Part shown: positions 1-8,150 of the stretch, in pieces
Position numbering within the stretch: position 1 is the first letter of the stretch
How the letters are laid out: every line of letters begins with the position of its first letter
From: an uncultured Collinsella sp.
GTDB lineage: Bacteria; Actinomycetota; Coriobacteriia; Coriobacteriales; Coriobacteriaceae
DNA: 15,197 nt
Reading direction: 5' to 3'
Assembly: GCA_900544065.1 (NCBI GenBank)
Contig: UQTR01000049.1
Location: forward strand, 1-15,197
Translations under genes and position numbers: made by a program
The notes under the pieces: model-generated
Seen by the model: the letters and a program-made list of their open reading frames with translations, nothing else
Told to the model about the DNA's origin: nothing
Database searches by the model: none

Positions 1-2062
1 CCTCCACCAGGAAGGGCAACATGCCCCAGTTGATGCAGTTGGAGCGGTAGCGCTTTGTGGCATACTCGCAGGCAAAGTTGGCCGCGCCGCCCAGCACGCG
101 CTGGCAGCTGGCGGCCTGCTCACGGGCGGAGCCGTCGCCGGGCTTGTTGGCAAAAATGGCCGAGCCAATGTTGGTGTTGGCCGCATCGGGCGCGTAGCCC
201 AGTTTCTTCAAATCGTCGTAGACACGCGCAACCTCGGCGGGCAGCTCGCCTGCCTTGCGCTGTTCGTCCAGCGCCTTCACGGCCTTGGCGTTCGGCACGT
301 AGGCCGGATCCTTGCGGGAGAGGGTGAACTCCGCCAGCCGCAGCGGGTTGGAGCGGAAGGACGACGTCTCGCCCGACGGGATCAGCTCGTCGGTGGTCGT
401 GACGGGGTCGGTGATGTAGCTGACAATTTTGACCAGCAGGTCGTCGGTCAGGGCGGGCTGCTCGGGCCAGTCCTTGATGTTCGGGCCGAATTTCAGCGCA
501 TAGTCCGGCTCCGGATGCCCCCAGCCGTTGTAGACGCGCTTGTCGTAGACACCCTGCTCAAAGTGGTAGTCGGGCACGGTGTACTCCACGTCGGTCAGCT
601 CGCTGGCGGCGGTCAGGTAGCCGCCGTTGGCCGCGGTGGCCGCAATGGAGCGGGCGTCCATCAGGGCGACGGCGCTGATCTGGCCCTCGCCGGGCTTGGA
701 ACCCTCGCGGTTCGGGAAGTTGCGGGTCGTGTGGCGGATGGAGAATTCGCCGTTGGCCGGGGTGTCGCCCGCGCCGAAGCAGGGGCCGCAGAAGCACTCG
801 CGGAAGATGCCGCCGGCGGAGACAATGTCCGCCACAGCGCCGTTTTTGACCAGCTCCAGATAGGTCGGCATGCTGTCGGGGTAGACGCTGAACTTGAACT
901 CGCCGTTGCCGCAGCTCTTGCCTTTGATGATGTCCGCCACGGCGCAGATATTTTCATACGTGCCGCCGGAGCAGCCGGCCACAACGCCCTGGTCAACGTA
1001 GATGCGGCCATCGTCGCAGATCTTGCCGACGAGGTCCATCTCGACCTTGCCGCCCAACTGCCTGTTGGCCTGGTCCTGCGCCGCCTGCAGGATCTCTTTG
1101 GCGTTGGCCTTCAGCTCGCGGATCGGGTAGGCGTAGCTGGGGCGCATCGGCAGCGCGATCATGCACTCGCCGGTGGAGAGGTCAAGCTCAATGCAGCCGT
1201 CGTAGTAGGCCACGTCGGCGGGCTTCAATTCCTTATAAGCCTCGGGGCGGCCATGCTGCACAAAATATTCCTTCGTGGTATCGTCGGTCTGCCAGATGGA
1301 GGACCAGCAGGTCGTCTCGGTGGTCATGACGTCGATGCCGTTGCGGTAGTCGGCACTCAGGTTTGCCACGCCGGGGCCGACGAACTCCATGACCTTGTTC
1401 TTAACGTAGCCCTTGGCAAAGACGGCGCGGATGATGGCGAGCGCCACGTCGTGCGGGCCGACGCCGGGGCGCGGGGCACCCGTGAGGTAGATGGCAACGA
1501 CGCCGGGATAGGCGACATCGTAGGTGTCGCGCAGCAACTGCTTGGCCAGCTCGCCGCCGCCCTCACCCACGGCCATGGTGCCTAGGGCGCCGTAGCGGGT
1601 GTGCGAGTCGGAACCCAGGATCATCTTGCCGCAACCGGCAAAGTTCTCACGCATAAAGGAGTGGATGACGGCGATATGCGGCGGGACAAAGATGCCGCCG
1701 TACTTCTTGGCCGCAGAGAGGCCAAAGACGTGGTCGTCCTCGTTGATGGTGCCGCCCACGGCGCACAGCGAGTTATGGCAGTTGGTGAGCACGTAGGGCA
1801 GCGGGAACTGCTCCATGCCCGAGGCACGCGCCGTTTGGATGATGCCGACAAAGGTGATGTCGTGGCTCGCCATGGCGTCGAAGCGAATCTTGAGCGCCTC
1901 GGGGTCACCGGACGTATTGTGTGCCTGGAGGATCGAATACGCGATGGTGCCGCGCTTGGCATCCTCGGGCGTCTGCGTAATACCGCGCTCAGCAGCCTCG
2001 GCCGCAGGTACAACCTCGCTGCCACCGCGCAGGTAGATGCCGTCCTCGTACAGCTTGACCAT
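1..2062 (-). CDS. Aconitase-superfamily hydratase, YbhJ-like (C-terminus cut by window edge)
   Basis: About 687 codons are visible from an ATG at 2062, preceded by a GGGAG ribosome site; the C-terminus lies beyond the left edge. Seen: the aconitase signature around residues 151-158 (SDSHTRYG) and the three cysteines expected to hold a [4Fe-4S] cluster, C364 in AGCSGG and C425/C428 in FCGPCFG. A further conserved-looking block follows at 448-460 (NFPNREGSKPGEG). Family knowledge: aconitase-type enzymes dehydrate and rehydrate hydroxy-acids using the open iron of the cluster in the cytosol. The N-terminus (MVKLYEDGIYL) and overall layout fit the YbhJ-like branch annotated only as 'hydratase', rather than aconitase A/B or LeuC. 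The E. coli relative is about 750 residues, so roughly 65 are probably missing. The substrate is unknown. It is transcribed away from hspR as a separate unit. Confidence 0.85.
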   Translation of the reverse strand, partial: MVKLYEDGIYLRGGSEVVPAAEAAERGITQTPEDAKRGTIAYSILQAHNTSGDPEALKIRFDAMASHDITFVGIIQTARASGMEQFPLPYVLTNCHNSLCAVGGTINEDDHVFGLSAAKKYGGIFVPPHIAVIHSFMRENFAGCGKMILGSDSHTRYGALGTMAVGEGGGELAKQLLRDTYDVAYPGVVAIYLTGAPRPGVGPHDVALAIIRAVFAKGYVKNKVMEFVGPGVANLSADYRNGIDVMTTETTCWSSIWQTDDTTKEYFVQHGRPEAYKELKPADVAYYDGCIELDLSTGECMIALPMRPSYAYPIRELKANAKEILQAAQDQANRQLGGKVEMDLVGKICDDGRIYVDQGVVAGCSGGTYENICAVADIIKGKSCGNGEFKFSVYPDSMPTYLELVKNGAVADIVSAGGIFRECFCGPCFGAGDTPANGEFSIRHTTRNFPNREGSKPGEGQISAVALMDARSIAATAANGGYLTAASELTDVEYTVPDYHFEQGVYDKRVYNGWGHPEPDYALKFGPNIKDWPEQPALTDDLLVKIVSYITDPVTTTDELIPSGETSSFRSNPLRLAEFTLSRKDPAYVPNAKAVKALDEQRKAGELPAEVARVYDDLKKLGYAPDAANTNIGSAIFANKPGDGSAREQAASCQRVLGGAANFACEYATKRYRSNCINWGMLPFLVE

Positions 2063-2077
2063 ACTGTCTCCCACTCT

Positions 2078-2094
2078 GCCCGAAAGGCTCGGGC
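2078..2094 (-). promoter_or_regulatory. 5' leader hairpin and probable promoter zone of the hydratase gene
   Basis: GCCCGA and TCGGGC form a 6-bp stem with a 5-base loop just upstream of the hydratase ribosome site. Further upstream on the minus strand, TTGCAA followed 16 bases later by TATTGA is a weak promoter candidate. A 6-bp inverted repeat (ACTTTA/TAAAGT, 2163-2180) lies further out and could be an operator. None of these is strong enough to name a regulator. Confidence 0.3.
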
Positions 2095-2235
2095 GCATAG
2101 CATACATTCGTTCAATATCGTGCCATAGAACGGTTGCAAGTGGGTTACGAATCTGCACGTTCACTTTATTTCAGTAAAGTAAAGAACGAGCCCACTGTGA
2201 GCCGGCAGATTTTGCGCAAGAGTGCCCCTTTCAAC

Positions 2236-2264
2236 TAGTCATTTAAGAACGTCCCCAATGACTA
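2236..2264. repeat. Small palindromic repeat with GTCCCC interior
   Basis: TAGTCATT and AATGACTA are perfect 8-bp arms around a 13-base interior containing AACGTCCCC. It is non-coding and sits upstream of the hydratase gene. The interior resembles the GTCCCC/GGGAC cores of the palindromes at 7566, 10788 and 13641, which suggests a family of dispersed REP-like elements. That family link is inference; one copy of this exact sequence is present here. Confidence 0.55.
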
Positions 2265-2267
2265 CAC

Positions 2268-2331
2268 CAGAGCGAGCAAGGCAACGCCGCAGGTAGAGGA
2301 CGGACAGCGAGCGACGTCCAGAGCGAACAAG
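2268..2331. repeat. Degenerate CAGAGCGAGCAAG-type repeat cluster
   Basis: Three related units, CAGAGCGAGCAAG (2268-2280), CAGCGAGCGACG (2305-2316) and CAGAGCGAACAAG (2319-2331), lie next to the palindrome at 2236. Between them, 2281-2298 is an 18-mer that recurs at 7548-7565 with one mismatch. There is no credible reading frame. Probably a composite dispersed repeat; function unknown. Confidence 0.45.
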
Positions 2332-2339
2332 TTGGCATG

Positions 2340-2381
2340 AAAAAGGCAAGGCATAGACCTTCTGGTCATGCCTTGCCTTTT
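2340..2381. terminator. Bidirectional intrinsic terminator downstream of hspR
   Basis: AAAAGGCAAGGCAT (2341-2354) and its perfect complement (2368-2381) make a 14-bp stem. GACC/GGTC extends it inward to a TTCT tetraloop with one bulged base. On the minus strand the stem ends in a TTTTT run, so it should end the dnaK-grpE-dnaJ-hspR transcript. The symmetrical A/T ends allow function in both directions. Confidence 0.85.
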
Positions 2382-2424
2382 GAATGACAAATTGTCGCTC
2401 TGGGCGGCGCGCAGCGTCGACCGG

Positions 2425-2448
2425 TCCGCCGTTCGTTAGAACGGCGGA
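2425..2448 (-). other. GC-rich hairpin directly after the hspR stop
   Basis: TCCGCCGTTC and GAACGGCGGA form a perfect 10-bp stem with a GTTA loop, starting two bases after the hspR stop codon. No T-run follows, so it is unlikely to terminate alone. It may protect the 3' end of the operon mRNA, with the true terminator at 2340-2381 further on. Confidence 0.5.
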
Positions 2449-2450
2449 AC

Positions 2451-2867
2451 CTAGAGATCCCCGCCGGCACCCAAAAGCTTGCGCATGACCTGCTCGGGGT
2501 TGACCGAGCCGTCGCGCGGGGCCAGGGCGGTGATCTTCTTCTGCATCTTGTACTCGTGCAGCTCTTCCTCGAGCTGGCGCACGCGAGCACGGAGCTTTTC
2601 GTTCTCGCGCTCACGCTCCTCGGCACGCTCCTTCATATCGAGGATGCGCACCACGCCGGCAAGGTTGATGCCCTCGTCGGTGAGCTGGTTGATGAGCTCC
2701 AGGCGCTCGATATCGGCACGCGAATACAGACGCGTGTTACCGCCTGAGCGCTGGGGGTTCACCAGGCCCTTGGACTCGTAGACGCGCAGAGTCTGCGGAT
2801 GCATGCCGGTCAGCTCGGCCGCCACGCTGATCATGTACAGCGGTTTGTTCCTATTGTCCTCGGCCAT
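2451..2867 (-). CDS. hspR: HspR, MerR-family heat-shock repressor
   Basis: This is a 138-residue protein. Residues 10-80 form a MerR-type winged-helix DNA-binding domain (YMISVAAELTGMHPQTLRVYE, then the wing GGNTRLYS and an alpha-helical continuation). Residues 80-112 are a charged coiled coil (RAEERERENEKLRARVRQLEEEL) for dimerisation. Family knowledge: HspR represses the dnaK operon and uses DnaK as co-repressor, so unfolded protein that titrates DnaK relieves repression. Its position as last gene of dnaK-grpE-dnaJ-hspR, 72 bases after dnaJ, is the classic actinobacterial arrangement. The ATG at 2867 has an AGGT element 5 bases upstream and a GGGG further back. The hairpins at 2425 and 2340 follow. 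Confidence 0.95.
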   Translation of the reverse strand: MAEDNRNKPLYMISVAAELTGMHPQTLRVYESKGLVNPQRSGGNTRLYSRADIERLELINQLTDEGINLAGVVRILDMKERAEERERENEKLRARVRQLEEELHEYKMQKKITALAPRDGSVNPEQVMRKLLGAGGDL

Positions 2868-2939
2868 GCTACCTGACCCCTTTCCGTCTCGTTATCGTCC
2901 ATCATAAGCCCGCGGGCGCGGGCGTGCGCCACGACCGCC

Positions 2940-3905
2940 CTAGAACGTCGCCTTGTAACGGTTGACCTTCTCGCGATAATCGCGCGTGTCGGCCTCGCGC
3001 AGCTTGGTCATGGCATCGCGCTCGTCGTCGGATAGGCTCGTGGGAACCTGCACCTTGATCTCGACAAGTAGCGCACCCGTGCGGCCGCGATGCTTAACGT
3101 CGGGCGCACCCATCTCCTTAAAGCGGAACTTCTTGCCCGTCTGGGTGCCAGCGGGCACCTTCAGACGAACCGTCGCGCCGCCGGGCGTGGGCACATCCAC
3201 CGTGCAGCCGAGCGCCGCCTCATAGACCGAGATCGGCACCTCCATGGTCACGTCGGCACCCTTGCGCTTAAACAGCGGATGCTCCTCCACATGCGTGGTC
3301 ACGACCAGGTCGCCGCGCTCGCCTCCGGCAACGCCGTACTCGCCGCGACGCTTGTAACGCAGCTTGCCTCCGTCGACCGCGCCCGCAGGCACCGAGACCG
3401 TAATGGTCTGCTGCTCGCCCGTCGAGGGAATGCGGTAGGTGACCTTGTGCGTCACGCCGCGGAACGCGTCCTCGGCCGTTACGTCGACAGTCAGCGACAG
3501 ATCGCCGCCCTTGCGCGCGCGGTTGCGGCCCGCGCCCGCACCGGCAGCACCCGCGGCCCCGGCAAAGCCCGAGCCCCAATCGCTGCCCCAGGCGCCGTTG
3601 CCGCTAAAGATGCTGTCGAAGATGTCACCCCAGCCGCTGGCGCCCGCGCCGGCACCGTAGCCGCCGCCATACGCGCCGCCCGCGCCCGGCATGCCGCCGA
3701 ACATGAGCATCTGGTCGTACTCTTTGCGCTTCTTCTCGTCCGAAAGCGTCTCGTAGGCCTCACTAATCTCCTTAAACTTGGCCTCGTCGCCGCCGGCATC
3801 GGGGTGATATTTTTGCGCGAGCTTGCGAAACGCGCTCTTGATCTCTTTGTCGGAGGCGCTCTTGGATACGCCCAGGATGTCATAGAAGGTTTTGCCTGCA
3901 GCCAT
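2940..3905 (-). CDS. dnaJ: DnaJ-type co-chaperone lacking the zinc finger (CbpA-like)
   Basis: 321 residues. The J-domain spans 1-68 with the HPD motif at 34-36 (KYHPDAGGD), which stimulates DnaK ATP hydrolysis. A Gly/Ala-rich linker runs from about 70 to 135 and is followed by two beta-barrel substrate-binding domains (GGDLSLTVDVT onward). The four CxxCxGxG zinc repeats of classical DnaJ are absent; the only cysteine is in LGCTVDV. It is therefore a type-II J-protein, like CbpA or the second actinobacterial DnaJ, despite its place in the dnaK operon. The ATG at 3905 has a strong AGGAGAGGAG ribosome site. A GC-rich hairpin (3979-4008) separates it from grpE. A classical zinc-containing DnaJ may exist elsewhere in the genome. 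Confidence 0.95.
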   Translation of the reverse strand: MAAGKTFYDILGVSKSASDKEIKSAFRKLAQKYHPDAGGDEAKFKEISEAYETLSDEKKRKEYDQMLMFGGMPGAGGAYGGGYGAGAGASGWGDIFDSIFSGNGAWGSDWGSGFAGAAGAAGAGAGRNRARKGGDLSLTVDVTAEDAFRGVTHKVTYRIPSTGEQQTITVSVPAGAVDGGKLRYKRRGEYGVAGGERGDLVVTTHVEEHPLFKRKGADVTMEVPISVYEAALGCTVDVPTPGGATVRLKVPAGTQTGKKFRFKEMGAPDVKHRGRTGALLVEIKVQVPTSLSDDERDAMTKLREADTRDYREKVNRYKATF

Positions 3906-3924
3906 CGTAGCTCCTCTCCTGTTA

Positions 3925-3945
3925 CGTCCGCCGTCCCTGCGGACG
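3925..3945 (-). other. Second intergenic hairpin before dnaJ
   Basis: CGTCCGC (3925-3931) and GCGGACG (3939-3945) are perfect 7-bp arms with a 7-base loop, just upstream of the dnaJ ribosome site. With the larger hairpin at 3979-4008 it would give the dnaJ leader a structured 5' end. No clear promoter is visible between the two. Confidence 0.4.
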
Positions 3946-3978
3946 ACGGCTCATGCTTTCATATGGCACTAGGCCAGA

Positions 3979-4008
3979 AAGGGCCCCGGGTGTTGCCCCG
4001 GGGCCCTT
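3979..4008 (-). terminator. GC-rich terminator or attenuator between grpE and dnaJ
   Basis: GGGCCCCGGG (3981-3990) and CCCGGGGCCC (3997-4006) form a perfect 10-bp all-GC stem, extended by AA/TT, with a 6-base loop. It lies 5 bases after the grpE stop. On the minus strand it is followed by a short TTTCT tract, so termination is probably partial. It would lower dnaJ-hspR transcription relative to dnaK-grpE, or act as a processing or stability boundary. Confidence 0.65.
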
Positions 4009-4013
4009 CTCAA

Positions 4014-4856
4014 TTACTCCTCGGTGCTCTCGGCCGTATCGGCCGCGGCATCCTCGGGCGCCGCTTCGGGCTCCGGTGCGGGGCGCTTCTCGCCACCGTA
4101 GGTCACCGTCACCATCGCGGAGCGCAGGATGCGGTCCGCCATGCGGTAGCCCTTCTGGTACACGTCGTTGACGGTCTCGTCGTACTGCGATGCATCCTCG
4201 ACACGCCCCACGGCCTGGTGCTCGAGCGGATCGAACGCCTCACCCTTGGGGTCGATGGGCTCAACGCCCTCGTGCGCAAACACATCGAGCAGCTTGGCAT
4301 GCACAGCGTCAACGCCATCGACGAACTGCTTAAAATCGTCGGAAAGCTCCTGGCTACGGGCATGGTCGATTGCACGCTCGATATCGTCAACCACCGGCAG
4401 CAGCGCAGTGACGAGCTTCTCGGTCGCGCGCTCGCGCTCGGCGATGCGCTCGTTGGCGGTGCGGCGACGGAAGTTCTCCCAGTCGGCCTGTAGACGGGCG
4501 GTGCGCTCGGTGGCGTCCTTTGCCTTGTCCTCGGCGGCCTTCTGAGCCTCTGCCGCAGCATCGAGCTCGCTGCGCACGTCGGCGAGCTCCTTTTGGGCCT
4601 GCTCAAACTTGAGCTTAAAGTCGTTGTCGGCGGCTTCCTCACCGGCGCGGATAGCAGCTTCCACCATCTCGTCCTCGGTCATCGTCGCCTCCTTGTTGGA
4701 ATCCTCTACCTGGTTCTCGGCAGCCTCGGCGGCCTCGGCCTCGTTGGCCTCGGTATCGTCGACGGCCTCTACGGGAATCTTCACGTCCTTCTCCTCAGAG
4801 TCAACGGGGGCGGTGCCAGCGGCGGCCGCCTCCGTGCGAGCTTTACGGGCGGACAT
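4014..4856 (-). CDS. grpE: GrpE nucleotide exchange factor
   Basis: 280 residues, longer than the roughly 200 of E. coli GrpE because of an acidic N-terminal tail (1-75, rich in Glu/Ala) and an acidic C-terminal tail (about 253-280, PEPEAAPEDAAADTAESTEE). A long helix of about 80-140 gives the coiled-coil dimer stalk (EQAQKELADVRSEL; RLQADWENFRRRT). The beta head follows, with GVEPIDPKGEAFDPLEHQAV and the terminal VTYGG block typical of the family. GrpE releases ADP from DnaK and acts as a thermosensor. It starts 2 bases after the dnaK stop, so translation is probably coupled; the ribosome site lies in the dnaK 3' end. Confidence 0.97.
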   Translation of the reverse strand: MSARKARTEAAAAGTAPVDSEEKDVKIPVEAVDDTEANEAEAAEAAENQVEDSNKEATMTEDEMVEAAIRAGEEAADNDFKLKFEQAQKELADVRSELDAAAEAQKAAEDKAKDATERTARLQADWENFRRRTANERIAERERATEKLVTALLPVVDDIERAIDHARSQELSDDFKQFVDGVDAVHAKLLDVFAHEGVEPIDPKGEAFDPLEHQAVGRVEDASQYDETVNDVYQKGYRMADRILRSAMVTVTYGGEKRPAPEPEAAPEDAAADTAESTEE

Positions 4857-4858
4857 GA

Positions 4859-6751
<1,893 letters not shown>

Positions 6752-6754
6752 TAG

Positions 6755-7171
6755 AAATTCCCTCTCTCTTTTGCGTTCGCGCCGCCTCGATGGTCTGTCG
6801 CGCGGCGCTTCGGCTTGTCTTTCAGGATGTAGTGTATCCCCTTATGGGCCGGAATATACAAAATCTAAGTCAATTCATATAAGATTTCTTATCTCTGAGA
6901 GTTTAGGTTCTCAAATGCGCAGGTAGATACACTGTTTGAGTTCTCGGTAGATCTATTGAGATCTATGTAGAGTTGACTGAGGTGCGAGCCTGAAGCCGTG
7001 TCCCGTTTTGGACGTGGATTACGGGATGCGGTTTCCGCAAGCACGCTCAATCGCCCTATATTTCAAGTCACCTATAGCTAACATTTGCGCAGCTCAACGG
7101 CCTCACCTGCATGTTTTTTAGTAAGCCGCGGCATACTCGGCGAACGGTATGAAGATGCCGGTCAGAGGGTA
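6755..7171. promoter_or_regulatory. dnaK upstream region with TGAG/CTCA half-sites (candidate HspR operator)
   Basis: This intergenic stretch has no gene. TGAGA (6896-6900) and TCTCA (6909-6913) are inverted, giving TCTGAGA-N8-TCTCAAA. That resembles the HspR HAIR element (CTTGAGT-N7-ACTCAAG) but with one extra spacer base and imperfect arms. More TGAG half-sites lie at 6937, 6957 and 6978, spaced 20-21 bases. AGATCTAT occurs twice (6949-6956, 6959-6966). On the minus strand TATATT, about 30 bases downstream of the inverted repeat, is a possible -10 box, but no good -35 is seen. Binding by HspR is inference from the operon context. Confidence 0.4.
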
Positions 7172-7199
7172 TTGCAAACGGTCGCTCCCGTGGTATGTT
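7172..7199 (+). promoter_or_regulatory. Promoter of the ferredoxin gene
   Basis: TTGCAA (7172-7177) and TATGTT (7194-7199) are separated by 16 bases on the plus strand. This would start transcription near 7206 and give a leader of about 55 bases with the ribosome site AGAGAGGAAA just before the ATG at 7261. Confidence 0.6.
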
Positions 7200-7260
7200 T
7201 TTGCCCGAATCAAACCGACGCGCATCGCCTGTAGCGTCGGTCAACAGAGAGGAAACTACC

Positions 7261-7446
7261 ATGGCTCATCCCGTAATTGATGCCGACGAGTGCATCGCTT
7301 GTGGCGTTTGCGTCGACTCCTGCCCCGCTGGCGTTCTGGAGCTCCAGGACGTCGCTACCGTCGCTGACGAGGATTCCTGCGTCGCCTGTGGCGCTTGCCA
7401 GGACGCTTGCCCCGCTGGCGCGATCACCGAGATCGTCGAGGAGTAA
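7261..7446 (+). CDS. Two-cluster [4Fe-4S] ferredoxin
   Basis: 61 residues, typical of a bacterial (clostridial-type) 2[4Fe-4S] ferredoxin. There are two CxxCxxCxxxCP motifs: C11/C14/C17/C21 (CIACGVCVDSCP) and C40/C43/C46/C50 (CVACGACQDACP). By family rule, the first three cysteines of each motif and the last of the other hold each cluster. It is a soluble low-potential electron carrier of anaerobic metabolism, with partners such as pyruvate:ferredoxin oxidoreductase, none of which is encoded here. The ATG at 7261 was chosen because a GAGAGGAAA ribosome site precedes it; an in-frame ATG at 7195 overlaps the promoter -10. It is monocistronic, bounded by its own promoter and terminator. Confidence 0.96.
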   Translation: MAHPVIDADECIACGVCVDSCPAGVLELQDVATVADEDSCVACGACQDACPAGAITEIVEE

Positions 7447-7487
7447 CAACTCCCCCCACCTGCACACTCAAAAGTACACCGTGCACA

Positions 7488-7525
7488 AAAAGGAGGCCTC
7501 CGCATCGCCGCGGAGGCCTCCTTTT
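7488..7525 (+). terminator. Strong intrinsic terminator after the ferredoxin gene
   Basis: AAAAGGAGGCCTCCGC (7488-7503) and its perfect 16-base complement (7510-7525) flank an ATCGCC loop and end in TTTTGTATATA. It lies 41 bases after the ferredoxin stop and is near-symmetrical, so it may also stop minus-strand readthrough from the XRE gene. Confidence 0.92.
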
Positions 7526-7565
7526 GTATATACAGGCAGCCACTATAGCAACGCCGCAGGTTGAG

Positions 7566-7596
7566 CACCAATTTGGGAACAGGTTTCAAATTGGTG
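7566..7596. repeat. Palindromic element, left boundary of the accessory segment
   Basis: CACCAATTTG (7566-7575) and CAAATTGGTG (7587-7596) are perfect 10-bp arms around GGAACAGGTTT. Positions 7566-7593 match 10788-10815 in inverted orientation at 27 of 28 bases, so the two copies bracket 7597-10787. The interior resembles the GGGAC cores of other palindromes in this window. An 18-mer at 7548-7565, directly adjoining, recurs at 2281-2298. Confidence 0.8.
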
Positions 7597-7647
7597 GTTT
7601 TGTCCCGCCACGAGTTCGCCCAAAATGGGAATGTGGACAAAATCACC
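7593..7647. repeat. Second inverted repeat abutting the left element
   Basis: Positions 7593-7605 (GGTGGTTTTGTCC) and 7635-7647 (GGACAAAATCACC) are inverted with 12 of 13 matches. Inside, CCCA/TGGG (around AAAA) forms a smaller stem. It overlaps the edge of the 7566-7596 palindrome, so the two may be parts of one composite element. The rest of the stretch to 7815 shows no gene or other clear signal. Confidence 0.5.
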
Positions 7648-7815
7648 CGTATTAACAACTAAATCTGCAGCAGCCGAGACAAACCAACGACAGCCGAAGA
7701 AGTCAGACTGAACAGACGCTGGCAAAAATGTTCTGCATCTTTTTACTAATAGGAAGCAGCTATTTAAAGCTAGACGCAGCGATAGAAAAGCATTTCGCTT
7801 ACAGCACCGAGCGCC

Positions 7816-8043
7816 CTATTCAAAATCAAACAGCTTTGCAACGGGAACTCTGTAGAGAAGTGCCAACGCGTAGAGGGTCTGAAGCCGAGGAGCTCGCTTT
7901 CCTTGCTCGATATATCCAATCGAAACCCGGTCCATGCCGAGCGCTTCTCCGACAGCCTCTTGGGACAACCCTTGGCTTTTTCGAAGAAGTTGCAGATGGT
8001 GGCCCAGCTGCTTGTTGAAGTTTTGAAAACCCTCTGTCTGCAT
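7816..8043 (-). CDS. XRE/Cro-type helix-turn-helix regulator
   Basis: 75 residues, almost entirely one HTH_3 domain (about 14-70): LGHHLQLLRKSQGLSQEAVGEALGMDRVSIGYIEQGKRAPRLQTLYALALLYRVPVAKLF. The SQEAVGEALGMDRVSIGYIE segment is the helix-turn-helix. Small single-domain regulators of this kind typically bind palindromic operators as dimers and often control themselves and a divergent operon. The gene is divergent from the accessory operon across a 107-base gap with two palindromes (8067-8082, 8089-8098). The ATG at 8043 has no recognisable ribosome site; a TATGTC -10 candidate lies so close that the mRNA may be nearly leaderless. AT content is higher than in the flanking operons. Confidence 0.85.
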   Translation of the reverse strand: MQTEGFQNFNKQLGHHLQLLRKSQGLSQEAVGEALGMDRVSIGYIEQGKRAPRLQTLYALALLYRVPVAKLFDFE

Positions 8044-8066
8044 AAATCAACGCTATGACATACGAA

Positions 8067-8098
8067 TTTGTTGAACAACAAACAGAGAGTTTGCAAAC
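8067..8098. promoter_or_regulatory. Paired palindromic operators between XRE gene and accessory operon
   Basis: TTTGTTG-AA-CAACAAA (8067-8082) is a perfect palindrome with a 2-base centre. GTTTGCAAAC (8089-8098) is a perfect 10-bp palindrome covering the -35 box of the plus-strand promoter. A partial third copy, ATGCAAAC, overlaps the end of the -10 box. This layout suits repression of both directions by the divergent XRE protein; the regulator assignment is inference. Confidence 0.55.
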
Positions 8099-8119
8099 AG
8101 ACTTTTCCCAGCTTAATAT
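8091..8119 (+). promoter_or_regulatory. Promoter of the accessory three-gene operon
   Basis: TTGCAA (8091-8096), a 17-base spacer and TAATAT (8114-8119) make a near-consensus housekeeping promoter. It is about 30 bases upstream of the start codon at 8151, with an AAGGA ribosome site in between. The -35 box lies inside the GTTTGCAAAC palindrome. Confidence 0.75.
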
Positions 8120-8150
8120 GCAAACAAGGCGTTAGCGAAGGAATGATTTT

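Noticed and set aside
515..1585. 356-codon frame opposite the hydratase gene
   Set aside because: Antisense shadow; the minus-strand frame carries the aconitase signature and cluster cysteines.
3090..4493. 467-codon plus-strand frame across dnaJ, the gap and grpE
   Set aside because: It spans two well-identified minus-strand genes and the hairpins between them, with no coherent domain.
7195..7260. N-terminal extension of the ferredoxin
   Set aside because: The upstream ATG overlaps the -10 box; the ATG at 7261 has a good ribosome site and gives the normal ferredoxin length.
7728..8018. 96-codon plus-strand frame opposite the XRE gene
   Set aside because: Antisense to a convincing HTH protein, with no ribosome site and no domain.
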